DNA of 64,000 nucleotides from CAVWQV01 sp963757115 (GTDB taxonomy: Bacteria; Pseudomonadota; Alphaproteobacteria; Acetobacterales; Acetobacteraceae): NCBI GenBank assembly GCA_963757115.1, contig CAVWQV010000008.1, forward strand, positions 186,001 through 250,000. Reading direction: 5' to 3'. Of this stretch, positions 9,822 to 19,108 are shown in pieces (within the stretch, counting starts at the first letter, position 1; every line of letters starts with the position of its first letter). The notes under the pieces are model-generated. The model was not told the origin of the DNA. It searched no databases and saw only the letters and a list, made by a program, of their open reading frames with translations. The translations under genes and the position numbers were made by a program.

Positions 9822-10861
9822 TCAACGGATAATCAGGACGCGCGCGTCCGCTCCCATATAGAGGTCGCCCTGCGGCACGGTCGGATCGAAGACGATGGTG
9901 ACGGGAAGACGACGCAGTAGGCGGATCCAGTTGGTGGTCGGCTGCACGTAGGGCAGGAGGAGACCGGGCGTATCATTGCGGGAAATGCCACGACTGACGC
10001 TCTGCACCTGGCCGCGGAACAGCTGCCAGGGATGGCTGTCGAGCCAGATCCACACTGCCTTGCCGGGATTAAGGCCGGCGGCCACGTATTCCTTGAAGTT
10101 TGCGACGATGCGGAAACGGTTGATGTCCACGAGGCCGATTAGTGGTGAGCCGACCTTGGCGTAGACGCCGGGGCGTAGGGTCAGGTTCGTCACATAGCCG
10201 TCCACCGGCGCCTTAATCTCGGTGCGCGACAGGTCATAAGCGGCCATCGCTTGCTCGGCCTTGGCGGTTTGGACGGCACTCTGCGCCATGTCCGCCTGCC
10301 GTATGGCCACATCGGCCTGAAGGCGCGCGCCGGCCAGTCGGGCCTGCGCCTGGCGCAGCGCCTCGGTCGCTCGGTCCAGCTCCTCCTGGGACACCGTCTG
10401 TTCCCCTACCAGCGCCTTAGCGCGATCGTATTGCTGCTGTGCCAGCTGCAGGGTGGCCGCGGCGACATCGATCTGCGACACCGTGACGGCCGTAGCCGCT
10501 GTCTTCTCATTCAGGTCCGCATTGGCGGCGGTCACCCGATCCTGCTTGAGCGTCAGGCTCAGGCGGTATGGTTCGGGGTCGAGCTGAAGCAAGAGGTCGC
10601 CGATTTTGACCGACTGGTCGTTCGTGACCGCGACGGAACGAACGATGCCGTCCACCTCGGGTGCGATGGGGACGAAGTCCGACCAAACGTAAAATCGTCC
10701 GTATAGGCGAGAACATGATCGCCCCCGAAATAGAGCGCCGCGGCGATGCAAAGGAAGAACAGGACCCACCAACGCATGCGGGACTTGCGCCGGGGAGCGG
10801 GCGCTTCCACGACATCTGAGCCCACGGAAGCGGAGGCGTTGTCGGCCTTCGGTCCTGTCAC
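9822..10861 (-). CDS. HlyD/EmrA-type periplasmic adaptor of the efflux pair, one frameshift
   Basis: Membrane-fusion protein: an N-terminal transmembrane helix (WWVLFFLCIAAALYFGG), a lipoyl/barrel-sandwich half (YVWSDFVPIAPEVDGIVRSV), a long alpha-helical hairpin rich in Gln and Ala, a second lipoyl half (SRTEIKAPVDGYV) and a beta-barrel. The N-terminal helix lies in a different frame, continuous with engB, and joins the rest at the AAAA at 10691-10694; one more base restores the protein. The likely start is a GTG overlapping the engB stop (GTGA). It partners the FUSC protein directly downstream. Confidence 0.83.
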
Positions 10862-11527
10862 GCCGCCAGCGGAGCCAGGGCGGCCCGCAGCTCTGGCACG
10901 CCCTCGCCCCGTCTCTGCACTCGTCGCCAACACCGCGGGATGGGCGGCCGGGTGGGTGCGCGCGAGGCCGCCCGCCTCGGCCAGCTTGCGGGCGAGGCCA
11001 GCAGGCTTCACTCCGTCTGCCTTGGTCAGCACGATCTGGAATGTCACCGCCGCGCGGTCGAGCAACTCCATCACCGCGCGGTCGGACGGCTTCACCTCGA
11101 TCCGCGCATCCAGCAGCAGCACCGCGCGCCGCAGCGAAGGCCTGCCGCGCAGGTAGTCGAACATCAAGCCTTGCCAGCCTTCCTTGATGGCCTTCGGCGC
11201 TTCGGCGTAGCCGTAGCCGGGCATGTCGACGAGGGTCAGCCGGCCGCCGAGATCGAAGAAGTTCAGCTGTCGTGTCCGGCCCGGCTGACCGGACGCACGC
11301 GCGAGCGCTCGACGTCCGGTGAGCGCGTTCAGCAACGACGATTTCCCGACGTTGGACCGGCCGGCGAACGCGATCTCTGGTCCCAGAGGTGGCGGGAGAT
11401 GGTCCGGGTTTGCGGCCCCGAGCATGAAGCGGCAGGATGCCGCGAACAGCACCCGCCCCGCCTCCAAAGCGTCTTCGTCCTGCTCGCCGTTCTCCGCAGC
11501 GGCAGGCTCGGGTGGGTGCGCGCTCAG
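10858..11527 (-). CDS. engB: Ribosome biogenesis GTPase EngB/YihA/YsxC, one frameshift
   Basis: Small GTPase needed for 50S ribosomal subunit assembly. G1 is AGRSNVGKSSL, G3 is VDMPGYGYAEAPK and G4 is LTKADGVK. The family ending LRAALAPLAA appears only after a frameshift at about 10905. Without correction the frame runs through into the HlyD gene, an artefact rather than a fusion. The start is uncertain. No ATG lies near the end of yidC; I place it at a CTG overlapping the yidC stop (CTGA). A TTG at 11467 or the far ATG at 11608 are alternatives. Confidence 0.88.
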
Positions 11528-13275
11528 GTCCGCGCCAGATTGGGCTGGGGCAGCCGCGTGCGTCGCATGATGAACCATTGCTGGATGATGGAGAGCGTGT
11601 TGTTCCACGACCAGTAGATCACCAGGCCGGCCGGGAAGCGCGCCAGCATGAAGGTGAAGATGATCGGCATGAACTGAAAGATGCGCGCCTGGGTCGGGTC
11701 GGGTGGCGGCGGATTGAGCTTCTGCTGAAAGTACATGGTGCAGCCCATGATCAGCGGCCAGACGCCCAGATGCAGGAACGGCGAGATCGTCGACGGGTCG
11801 AACGGCAGCAGCCCGAACAGGTTGAACACGTTGGTCGGGTCCACTTGCGAGAGGTCGCGGATCCAGCCGAAGAACGGGGCCTGACGCATCTCGATCGTGA
11901 CGAAGATCACCTTGTAAAGCGAGAAGAACACCGGGATCTGCACCACCATGGGCAGGCAGCCGCTTGCCGGGTTGACCTTCTCGGCGCGGTACAGCGCCAT
12001 CATCTCCGACTGCATCTTGGCCGGGTCGTCCTTCAGCCGCTCGCGCAGGGACTGAACCTTGGGTCCGAGCAGCTTCATCCGGCTCATGGATTTGTACGAC
12101 TTGTTGGCGAGCGGGAAGAAGAGCAGCTTCACCGCCACCGTGAACACCATGATCGCCAGGCCGAAATTGCCGAGGATCAAGTTCAGCCAGTCAAGCGCGT
12201 AGAAGATCGGCTTGGTCAGGAAGTAGAACCAGCCGAAATCCACCGCCTTGTCGAAGTGCGGGATATCGTACTGGCCTTCGTAGCGATCGAGCAGGCTGAC
12301 GACCTTGGCGCCCGCGAACAGATGGGTCGCCTGCGCTAAAGTGCCGCCGGCCGCCACGGTCTGCGTACCGGGCGGCGCGTAGTCCACCTGGTAGTGGTCG
12401 CCGTTGTCGGACGTGTGCCGGAACGTGAGTGTCGCGGGGCTTTTTTGGTCAGGCACCAGGGCGGTCAGCCAGTATTTGTCGGTGATCCCGCCCCAGCCAC
12501 CATCGCCTGTCGCACGGAACGCGACGCCGTCGTGCTTTTCGCCCTCGCTCTTTGCCTCCGAGTATTTGGTCTCTTGCAGAGTGCCGTTGGCGACCCCGAG
12601 CAGCCCTTCGAACAGGATGTAGTAGCCAGCCACTTGGGGGGTGTAGTCGCGCCTGATGCGTGCCCAGGGGACCAGCTGCACCGGCGCCCCACCCTCGTTG
12701 TGGACGCGCTGTTCCACCGAGAACATGTAGTTGTCGTCGATCGACAGGGCGAGCTCGAAGGTGAGGCCTTCGCCGTTGTTCCAGCTCAAGGTCACGGGGT
12801 GCGCCGCCGTCAGCTCGCGGTCGGATGCGGTCCACAGCGTATCGTTGTCCGGCACCTTCACGGAGGAGCCGGCGGGAGCGGACCAGCCATACTGCACGTA
12901 GTAGGGCTTGGCCTCCGAGCGCTGCTCGAGGAGGCGGACCAGCGGCGAATTCGGCTCTAAAGTTTCCTTGTAGTCGGACAGCACGAGATCATCGAGCCGG
13001 GCACCAACAAGACTAATCGAACCCTGCACCCGAGGTGCCGCGATCCTGAGCCGGGGCACCTCCCTCGGCGCGGCAGGCGGAGCCGCGGCGGGCGCGCCCG
13101 TGCCCGGCGATCCCTCGCGCGGCGTCAGGCTCACGGACGGAGCATCGGCGCTGGCGGTCTGTGGGTGCTGTGCGGCGGGCGGACGCGGCAAATGCGGGGT
13201 CACCAGCAGCTGAAAGCCGAGCAGGATCGCAACGGACACCGCGATGGCGATTAAAAGTCGCTTCTGATCCATCAA
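11524..13275 (-). CDS. yidC: Membrane protein insertase YidC
   Basis: Inserts and folds inner-membrane proteins, alone or with SecYEG. 583 residues, the usual length for Gram-negative YidC. The first helix is LLIAIAVSVAILLGFQLLV, followed by a large periplasmic beta-supersandwich domain. The conserved 60KD_IMP core has YFLTKPIFYALDWLN, a cytoplasmic hairpin (RMKLLGPKVQSLRERL), GCLPMVVQIPVFFSLYKV and GLVIYWSWNNTLSIIQQW. Two adjacent Mets are possible starts. It lies in the conserved rpmH-rnpA-yidD-yidC-engB order. Confidence 0.97.
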   Translation of the reverse strand: MMDQKRLLIAIAVSVAILLGFQLLVTPHLPRPPAAQHPQTASADAPSVSLTPREGSPGTGAPAAAPPAAPREVPRLRIAAPRVQGSISLVGARLDDLVLSDYKETLEPNSPLVRLLEQRSEAKPYYVQYGWSAPAGSSVKVPDNDTLWTASDRELTAAHPVTLSWNNGEGLTFELALSIDDNYMFSVEQRVHNEGGAPVQLVPWARIRRDYTPQVAGYYILFEGLLGVANGTLQETKYSEAKSEGEKHDGVAFRATGDGGWGGITDKYWLTALVPDQKSPATLTFRHTSDNGDHYQVDYAPPGTQTVAAGGTLAQATHLFAGAKVVSLLDRYEGQYDIPHFDKAVDFGWFYFLTKPIFYALDWLNLILGNFGLAIMVFTVAVKLLFFPLANKSYKSMSRMKLLGPKVQSLRERLKDDPAKMQSEMMALYRAEKVNPASGCLPMVVQIPVFFSLYKVIFVTIEMRQAPFFGWIRDLSQVDPTNVFNLFGLLPFDPSTISPFLHLGVWPLIMGCTMYFQQKLNPPPPDPTQARIFQFMPIIFTFMLARFPAGLVIYWSWNNTLSIIQQWFIMRRTRLPQPNLART

Positions 13276-13290
13276 ACCTCGATCGGCCCG

Positions 13291-13537
13291 CTAGGGCTCC
13301 GATACAGTGCAAGCGCAGGCGGGCACCGGATCGTGGCCGCCGGGATGCCAAGGATTGCAGCGCAGGATGCGCTTGCCCGCCAACACGCTGCCGCGTAGTG
13401 CGCCGTGGCCGCGAACGGCCGCAATTGCGTACTCGCTGCAGGTCGGCTCGAACCGGCAGTGCGCGCCAATGACCGGGCGCACGGTCCACTGATAGACCCG
13501 CAGCGCCCCCGATAGCGAGCGCCGCCGCCACGGTCAT
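13291..13537 (-). CDS. yidD: Membrane protein insertion efficiency factor YidD, one frameshift
   Basis: Small protein (about 82 residues when repaired) that assists YidC-dependent membrane insertion. The diagnostic C-terminal part is intact: RFEPTCSEYAIAAVRGHG and ILRCNPWHPGGHDPVP. The ATG at 13537 overlaps the rnpA stop (ATGA) and reads MTVAAALAIG. It then changes frame at the run of five C on the plus strand at 13506-13510 (five G in the message). One base fewer gives ALRVYQWTVRPVIG. Its place between rnpA and yidC is conserved in many bacteria. Confidence 0.88.
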
Positions 13538-13872
13538 GGCAGGTCAACCATCGCTAGTGCCCGGCGCAGGTCGGCTTGCAATGCCCCAAAGGGCCGCGCG
13601 CGCGTCCTGTCGCGGCCGATCAGCACCAGGTCGACGCTGCCGAGCGATTGCTCCCGAAGCAGGAGGCGGGCCGCTTCCTTGAGCCGGCGGCGCGTACGGT
13701 TGCGTATCACGGCGTTGCCCACCTTGCGGGTCACGGTGAAGCCGATCCGCGCCGGCCCGGCGTCCTCGCGCGGCAGCGCTTGCAGCACCAGCCCCGTCAC
13801 CGGCGCCTTGCGTCCGCTCGCCGCCACGCGCAGGAATTCCGCCCGGCGCTTGAGGCGCTGCGGCGGCATCAT
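13534..13872 (-). CDS. rnpA: Ribonuclease P protein component
   Basis: Protein subunit of RNase P, which matures the 5' ends of tRNAs. About 112 residues from MMPPQRLKRRAEFLRV. The frame is longer, but the upstream part lies in the rpmH region and is not typical. The family signature is visible: RIGFTVTRKVGNAVIRNRTRRRLKEAAR, with the RNR motif in its usual place, then DLVLIGRDRTR. It is preceded by rpmH and overlaps yidD by 4 bp. Confidence 0.95.
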   Translation of the reverse strand: MMPPQRLKRRAEFLRVAASGRKAPVTGLVLQALPREDAGPARIGFTVTRKVGNAVIRNRTRRRLKEAARLLLREQSLGSVDLVLIGRDRTRARPFGALQADLRRALAMVDLP

Positions 13873-13891
13873 GGTCGCCTCTCGCCCGCGA

Positions 13892-14026
13892 TCAGGCCGA
13901 CAGGCGCTTGCGGCCCTTGGCGCGGCGGCTCGCCAGCACCTTGCGACCCCCGACGGTCGCCATCCGGGCGCGAAATCCGTGCCGGCGCTTGCGGACAAGC
14001 TTCGATGGTTGATAGGTGCGCTTCAC
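13892..14026 (-). CDS. rpmH: 50S ribosomal protein L34
   Basis: 44-residue basic ribosomal protein. It starts with GTG and reads VKRTYQPSKLVRKRRHGF, then ATVGGRKVLASRR and ends RKRLSA, an almost textbook L34. The open frame is longer, but the family begins at this GTG. It is the first gene of the rpmH-rnpA-yidD-yidC-engB run. The promoter region is the 138 bp shared with the divergent TVP38-like gene. Confidence 0.97.
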   Translation of the reverse strand: MKRTYQPSKLVRKRRHGFRARMATVGGRKVLASRRAKGRKRLSA

Positions 14027-14164
14027 GAAAGGCCTCCGAGCGGGTGCGAGCTTCGCGCGCTTTTGGCACGCGGAAACGGAGGCCGGCACCGGCCCCATCG
14101 CCAGGCGGGGGCTTATAGGAGCCATGACGGGGGGCCGTCAATTCCGACCCGCCGGAGGACACGC

Positions 14165-14860
14165 TTGCGCCGCTGGGCCACCGTCTTGCCGCTCTTGTTG
14201 CTTCTGCTCGGTGGCGTGGCGTGGAGCGTCGGCCTCGGGCACGCGTTATCCTGGCAAGCGTTGGCCGCCAATCTCGCCCAGTTGCGACAGGTGGCCTCGT
14301 CGCATCCCCGCCTCGCCCCGCTTGCCTTTGCCTCGTTCTACGTGGTGACCGCGGCGCTTTCGCTGCCGTATGGCGCCCTGCTCAGTATCGCGGGCGGCGT
14401 CCTGTTCGGCCCACTCGAGGCCGTGCTCTGCATCGTCCCCGGTGCGACGGTCGGGGCGACCCTACTGTTCCTGGCCGCCCGGTCGGCGTTTGGTGCGCTA
14501 TTGCGCGAACGGGCAGCGTCGCTGCTGGCGACGGTGCGGCCCGGGCTCGAACGGGACGGCTTCAGCTATCTTCTTTCGCTGCGGCTGCTGCCGGTGGTGC
14601 CATTCTGGTTGGCTAATCTCGCGCCCGCCCTGGTCGGCATGCGGCTCGCCCCGTTCGTCGGGGCAACGGCGATCGGCATCGTTCCGGGCGCGCTGTTGTT
14701 CGCCACGGTCGGCGCCGGGCTCGGCGACGTGCTGGCGGCGGGCGGCGCGCCTGATTTTTGGTCCATTCTGACGCCGCGGGTGCTGGCCGAACGTGGCGGT
14801 CTCGCCTTGCTGGCGCTCGCCCCGGTGGTGTGGCGACGATGGCGGAGGGCGCATGGCTGA
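14165..14860 (+). CDS. TVP38/TMEM64 (DedA-related) membrane protein
   Basis: About 231 residues with several transmembrane segments (LPLLLLLLGGVAWSVGLG at the N-terminus, then FASFYVVTAALSLPYG). The VTT-domain hallmarks are GALLSIAGGVLFGP, PGATVGATLLFLAARSAFG and LLSLRLLPVVPFWLANLAPAL. Such proteins are related to DedA and VTT lipid scramblases; the substrate is unknown. I chose the TTG at 14165 because GGAGGA lies about 6 bases upstream. It overlaps the following flavoprotein gene by 8 bp. In many bacteria these two families are adjacent or fused, which suggests a shared redox or membrane role. Confidence 0.85.
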   Translation: MRRWATVLPLLLLLLGGVAWSVGLGHALSWQALAANLAQLRQVASSHPRLAPLAFASFYVVTAALSLPYGALLSIAGGVLFGPLEAVLCIVPGATVGATLLFLAARSAFGALLRERAASLLATVRPGLERDGFSYLLSLRLLPVVPFWLANLAPALVGMRLAPFVGATAIGIVPGALLFATVGAGLGDVLAAGGAPDFWSILTPRVLAERGGLALLALAPVVWRRWRRAHG

Positions 14861-16265
14861 CTTTGATCTCGCGGTGATCGGCGCCGGCGCCTCCGGGCTT
14901 TCTGTCGCCGCGGTCGCCGCCCGGCTTGGCCTCCGGGTGGCGTTGATCGAGCGGAACCGGATGGGCGGCGACTGTCTCAACTTCGGCTGCGTCCCGAGCA
15001 AGGCGCTGCTCGCGGCCGCCCACGCCGCCGAGGCGGCGCGCCGCGCGGACCGGTACGGGGTCCGGGTCGGCGAACCCGTGGTCGACTGGGCGGCGGTGCG
15101 GGCGCATGTCTCGGGCGCCATCGCCACCATCGCGCCGAACGACAGCGAGGCGCGCTACCGCGGCCTCGGGGCGACGGTGCTGCGGGAGGAGGCGCGGTTC
15201 GTCGCGCCGGACGCACTGGAGGTCGGAGGGCGCGAGCTGTCCGCGCGCAGGATCGTAATTGCGGCGGGGAGCCGCGCCGCTGTGCCGGACATCCCGGGCC
15301 TCGCCCAAGTCCCGCATCTGACCAACGAGACGCTGTGGGGGCTAGCCGAACAGCCCGCCCACCTCCTGATCCTCGGCGGCGGCCCGATCGGGCTCGAGAT
15401 GGCCCAGGCGTTTCGGCTGCTCGGCAGCGCGGTGACGGTAATCGAGGCCGAAACCGTCGCGGCCCGTGAGGATCCGGAACTCGCGGCTGGACTGCGGGAC
15501 GTGCTCCGGAATCAGGGTGTCACGATCCTGGAGCACGCCGCCGTCGCGTCCGTCGCACCCGGCCCCGTGCTGACCCTGCATGACGGACGGCTGGTGGCGG
15601 GGAGCCACCTGCTCGTTGCGGCCGGGCGTCGACCCAATATCGAGGCGCTCGGGCTCGAGGCGGGCGACGTCCGGGCCTCCCCGCGCGGCATCGCCACCGA
15701 TCGCGGGCTTCGGAGTGTCAGCAACCGGCGCGTCTATGCGGTGGGCGACATCGCTGATCCGGAAGGGATCGGCCCGCGCGCCTTCACCCATGTCGGCAGC
15801 TATCACGCCGGGCTGGTGATCCGCCGCGCGCTGTTCCGCTTGCCTGCCCGCATCGACTACCGCGCGTTGCCGCGTGTGACGTACACCGATCCTGAACTGG
15901 CTCAGGTCGGCTGGACGGAGTCCGAGGCCAAGGCGGCAGGGCGCAAGGTGGAGGTGCTGCGCTGGTCGTTGTGCGAGAACGACCGCGCGATCGCGGAGGC
16001 CGACACCGTGGGGGCGGTGAAGCTCGTGGTGAGCCGCGGGCGCGTGCTCGGCGCCGGCATCCTGGCGCCCCACGCGGGCGAGATGATCGGCGCCTGGACG
16101 CTCGCAATCGCCCGCCGCACGCCGCTTGCGGTGCTAGCCGGCCTGATCGTGCCTTACCCGACGCGTGCCGAAGCGGCCAAGCGGGCCGCAGGCGCTTTTT
16201 ACGAGCCGCGCTTATTCGGGGCGCGCAGCAGGGCGCTTGTGCGGGCGCTTGTGCGGCTGCCCTGA
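14853..16265 (+). CDS. FAD/NAD(P) disulfide oxidoreductase (mercuric reductase/lipoamide dehydrogenase-like)
   Basis: About 470-residue class I flavoprotein disulfide reductase. The FAD-binding GAGASG motif is at the N-terminus. The redox-active CLNFGCVPSK (CX4C) is near residue 40. The NAD(P)-binding LILGGGPIGLEMAQ is near 170. The second FAD motif VYAVGDI is near 295, and there is a C-terminal dimerisation domain. The usual His-Glu pair at the extreme C-terminus of lipoamide dehydrogenase is not seen; PYPTRAEAAKRAAG stands there instead, as in the uncharacterised relatives paired with TVP38 proteins. The substrate is therefore unknown. It is co-transcribed with the TVP38-like gene. Confidence 0.86.
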   Translation: MADFDLAVIGAGASGLSVAAVAARLGLRVALIERNRMGGDCLNFGCVPSKALLAAAHAAEAARRADRYGVRVGEPVVDWAAVRAHVSGAIATIAPNDSEARYRGLGATVLREEARFVAPDALEVGGRELSARRIVIAAGSRAAVPDIPGLAQVPHLTNETLWGLAEQPAHLLILGGGPIGLEMAQAFRLLGSAVTVIEAETVAAREDPELAAGLRDVLRNQGVTILEHAAVASVAPGPVLTLHDGRLVAGSHLLVAAGRRPNIEALGLEAGDVRASPRGIATDRGLRSVSNRRVYAVGDIADPEGIGPRAFTHVGSYHAGLVIRRALFRLPARIDYRALPRVTYTDPELAQVGWTESEAKAAGRKVEVLRWSLCENDRAIAEADTVGAVKLVVSRGRVLGAGILAPHAGEMIGAWTLAIARRTPLAVLAGLIVPYPTRAEAAKRAAGAFYEPRLFGARSRALVRALVRLP

Positions 16266-16380
16266 CCGCTGGCCCCGCGTGCTGCCGTTACTACCCACGC
16301 CTTGCGGACGGTGCCAACCTTGCCGCGGTTCCGCCGCCGGTTCTCCTGGCGCCGTGGAGCCCACTGAGCGGGAGGATTCC

Positions 16381-17475
16381 ATGCACGACATGACGGTGAA
16401 GGACGTCCGGGTGATCCTGGCCCGCGTGCCCTGGCCGGACGACCCGATGCTGGCGGCGCGCCAGTTCTCGCCCACGCGCGATCTTCTCGTGGTCGAGGTG
16501 GAGACAGCCGGCGGCATCGTCGGCATGGGTTACCTCCATCTGCTTTCATCGCCCGTGCTGCGCACCATCGCCGCCTGCCTCGACGAGGCGATCATCCCGC
16601 GCGTCATGGGGCGGAACGCCACCGCGGTGGAGGCTATCTGGCGCGATCTGTGGCGCGCCACCTACACCGCCGGACGCGCCGGCATCGCGATGATGGCGAT
16701 CTCCGCGATCGACATCGCGCTGTGGGACGCGGTGGGCAAGCGCGCGGGCCTGCCGCTGCACCGGCTCTGGGGTCACTACCGCAGCGAGATCCCGGCCTAC
16801 GGCAGCGGTTGCTGGCGCGTGCTCGGCGGCGACGGGATGATCGAGAAGGCGCAGCGCTTCGTGGCCCAGGGCTTCAAGGCCATCAAGATGCAGGTCGCGC
16901 ACATCCATGATCGCCACACCGATCTCGTCAACGTGCGCCGGATGCGCGACGCGCTCGGGCCGGAGATCGAGATCATGATCGATGTCAACATGGGCTGGGA
17001 CGCCGACACCGCCATCCAGATGGGCCGCAAGTTCGAGCAGTACGATGTCTATTGGCTGGAGGAGCCGGTGATCGCCGACGACTTCGCCGGCTATGCGCGG
17101 ATCGCCGACGCGCTCGATCTTCGCGTGGTCGGCGGCGAGACGCACTTCACGCGGTTCGACCTCCGGCCGTTCCTGGAAAACCCGAAGCTTGGCATCCTGC
17201 AGCCCGATCCGATGCGCGGCGGCCTCACCGAACTGCGCAAGATCGCCGCACTCGCGGATACTTGGGGCATGACGATGGCGCCGCATCTGTTCCCCGAACT
17301 CAATGTGCAGGTGATGGCGTCGATCCCCAACGGCAGCTGGATCGAGCATATGGGCCTGCTCGATGACCTGTTCGTGGACATGCCGCGGATCGCCGGAGGC
17401 GTCATCACCGCACCCGAGCGGCCCGGGCACGGCCTCGCGTTCAAGGAAGCCGTGCTGCGCGACCACCGGATTTAG
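16381..17475 (+). CDS. Enolase-superfamily enzyme (mandelate racemase/muconate lactonizing type)
   Basis: 364 residues with the capping domain at the N-terminus and a TIM barrel. Probable metal ligands are in MIDVNMGWD, WLEEPV and VGGETHFTRF, and a probable catalytic His in TMAPHLFPEL, the mandelate-racemase subgroup pattern. The lysine motif at the end of the second strand reads AIKMQV rather than the usual KxK. It may be a sugar-acid dehydratase or racemase, but the substrate cannot be assigned. A GGAGGA ribosome site precedes the ATG. The 115 bp upstream leaves room for its own promoter. Confidence 0.85.
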   Translation: MHDMTVKDVRVILARVPWPDDPMLAARQFSPTRDLLVVEVETAGGIVGMGYLHLLSSPVLRTIAACLDEAIIPRVMGRNATAVEAIWRDLWRATYTAGRAGIAMMAISAIDIALWDAVGKRAGLPLHRLWGHYRSEIPAYGSGCWRVLGGDGMIEKAQRFVAQGFKAIKMQVAHIHDRHTDLVNVRRMRDALGPEIEIMIDVNMGWDADTAIQMGRKFEQYDVYWLEEPVIADDFAGYARIADALDLRVVGGETHFTRFDLRPFLENPKLGILQPDPMRGGLTELRKIAALADTWGMTMAPHLFPELNVQVMASIPNGSWIEHMGLLDDLFVDMPRIAGGVITAPERPGHGLAFKEAVLRDHRI

Positions 17476-17643
17476 CAGCGATCGAACGTTTCATCGGCCT
17501 TTAAAAACCCATCGCCGGCGCGACCCAAAGGAGGCGTCAAGCCGGTCCAAAAAGTCGTTGCTTCCCTGAAAGCGTCCATTGTGCTATCGCCGTGCGTAAT
17601 CGCAGCCGGAAAGCCGTACGGCTCGCGTTCAACGGAGGGAGCC

Positions 17644-18111
17644 ATGAAAAAATCCCTGCTGACCGCAGCAATGCTTGCCTTCTGCCTTGCTGGCGGGGCC
17701 ACGGCGGCCACTGAGGGAAACCCCGACGACTTCATGCAAATTCACCGGATCGAGATCGTGTTCCATGAGGCCGGGACAACCAAGAACCTCGATCTTATGA
17801 TGTCGCTTTTCACGGACGACGCGACGATCACCGCCGGGGGAAAGACCTATACCGGGAAGGATCGGATTAGAAGCTATTGGCAGGCCGCGGGGCCGTTCCA
17901 GCCCCAAAATCAATGGGTGGCCTATACGCCGGCGTTCCGCATTAGTTATGAAGTGCACGGAGACAGTGCGCACCTGTACTTTGAATGTCTCTATGTCGAT
18001 AAAGCCGCAAACCGGATCGCTGTACACACGAACTCGGACGATACTTTAGCTCGGGTCAACGGCCGGTGGCTCATCAAGGACATGAAGGCTGCTTTGGTGC
18101 CAGAACTCTGA
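17644..18111 (+). CDS. Secreted NTF2-like (SnoaL/SgcJ-type) protein
   Basis: About 155 residues with a clear signal peptide (MKKSLLTAAMLAFCLAGGATAA). The mature part has the NTF2-like pattern: an initial helix, MMSLFTDDATITAGGKTYTGKDRIRSYW, and strands ending RVNGRWLIKDMK. Such cone-shaped domains bind small molecules or act as lyases or isomerases; the function here is unknown. The start has a GGAGGG ribosome site. The 168 bp upstream has no other gene. It is probably periplasmic and monocistronic. Confidence 0.75.
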   Translation: MKKSLLTAAMLAFCLAGGATAATEGNPDDFMQIHRIEIVFHEAGTTKNLDLMMSLFTDDATITAGGKTYTGKDRIRSYWQAAGPFQPQNQWVAYTPAFRISYEVHGDSAHLYFECLYVDKAANRIAVHTNSDDTLARVNGRWLIKDMKAALVPEL

Positions 18112-18364
18112 GGCTATTACAGCGTCAGGACAGGGGCGGACGGCTGGCCCGGTGGTTGCTGCCGGGTCGCACGGGAAGCTGGCGGCGTCCCGGAGCAGTG
18201 GCGAAGCCAGCCCAGCCGCGGCCTCGATTGTCGAAGCTCGGGATTGCTCCGGCGCGCGGTCCGCTCTTGGCTGAATATCGGCTCACAGTGGCCGGAGATG
18301 CCGAGGGTGCTAGGAATTAGGCGACTGCTGTTGCATGCGAAACGAACGCGTTGATTTCGCAAGA

Positions 18365-19108
18365 TTATAGCCGTTTCAGCGCCCCGCCATACAGTACCGG
18401 CCCGGTTGGCTGGCCGGTCGGTGAACCGCCCGCCGGCTCCAGGCTGACGAGGAGCTGAACCGGGCCTTGCAAGATCGTGCGGGCGGGGAGATTGCGGCCG
18501 ATCGCCGGGAGCACGCCGAGCGAGACCGGTGCCTTCGCCCCCTCCGGAAGCGCCCAGAGCTCGAGGTCGCGGCCGGGTGCGACCGGAACTTGGGCGATTG
18601 GCCGAACGTGTAGCGTACCGTCGCTCTCCAGTTGCGCCAGGAACACGGGCGCAGGGCTGCCAAGCGGGGCCAAAGCCGCGGCGTACGGAGTGGGCTCCGG
18701 CCGCGACCAAAGGAGCAGACCGGCATAGGCCGCCGCGAGCGCGAACCCCGCCGCCGCCGCCCGCCACACGGGAAGGCTGCGCCACACGCGGCGTAGTGGC
18801 GCTTGTGGCGCGACGGGCTGCGGCGGAACCAGTGGCGTCGGCTCCGGCTGCACCGGCGTAGACGCATCGGCCTCGGCCTGCGCAGGGAAGCAGCTTTCGG
18901 CGACGCGCGCCCAAAGCTCGGCCGGAGGCGTCACGGGCGGCACCATCGCGGTCAGCGGCGCAAGCCGGTTGCGCCATTCCTCTACGGAGCGCGCCACCTC
19001 GGGGTCCCGCGCGGCCAGGTCCTCCACCGCGCGGGCCTCTTCCGGATCGAGCACGCCAAGCACATAGATCCCGGCCAGCAGGTCGAAATCTTCCGCCTCG
19101 CCGCTCAT
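18365..19108 (-). CDS. Anti-sigma factor (RskA/ChrR-like membrane type)
   Basis: About 247 residues. The N-terminal anti-sigma domain reads DFDLLAGIYVLGVLDPEEARAVEDLA, followed by a Pro-rich linker, one transmembrane helix (AAAAGFALAAAYAGLLLW) and an extracytoplasmic domain of RskA type (VPVAPGRDLELWALPEGAKAPVSLG). It probably sequesters the ECF sigma factor encoded just upstream. The start MSGEAEDF overlaps the sigma stop by 4 bp (ATGA). The release signal is unknown. Confidence 0.87.
   Translation of the reverse strand: MSGEAEDFDLLAGIYVLGVLDPEEARAVEDLAARDPEVARSVEEWRNRLAPLTAMVPPVTPPAELWARVAESCFPAQAEADASTPVQPEPTPLVPPQPVAPQAPLRRVWRSLPVWRAAAAGFALAAAYAGLLLWSRPEPTPYAAALAPLGSPAPVFLAQLESDGTLHVRPIAQVPVAPGRDLELWALPEGAKAPVSLGVLPAIGRNLPARTILQGPVQLLVSLEPAGGSPTGQPTGPVLYGGALKRL

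Noticed and set aside
10559..11608. Single open frame joining engB to the HlyD adaptor, suggesting a GTPase-adaptor fusion
   Set aside because: It arises only from a single-base error before the engB stop. In the other frame EngB ends normally, and the adaptor has its own start.
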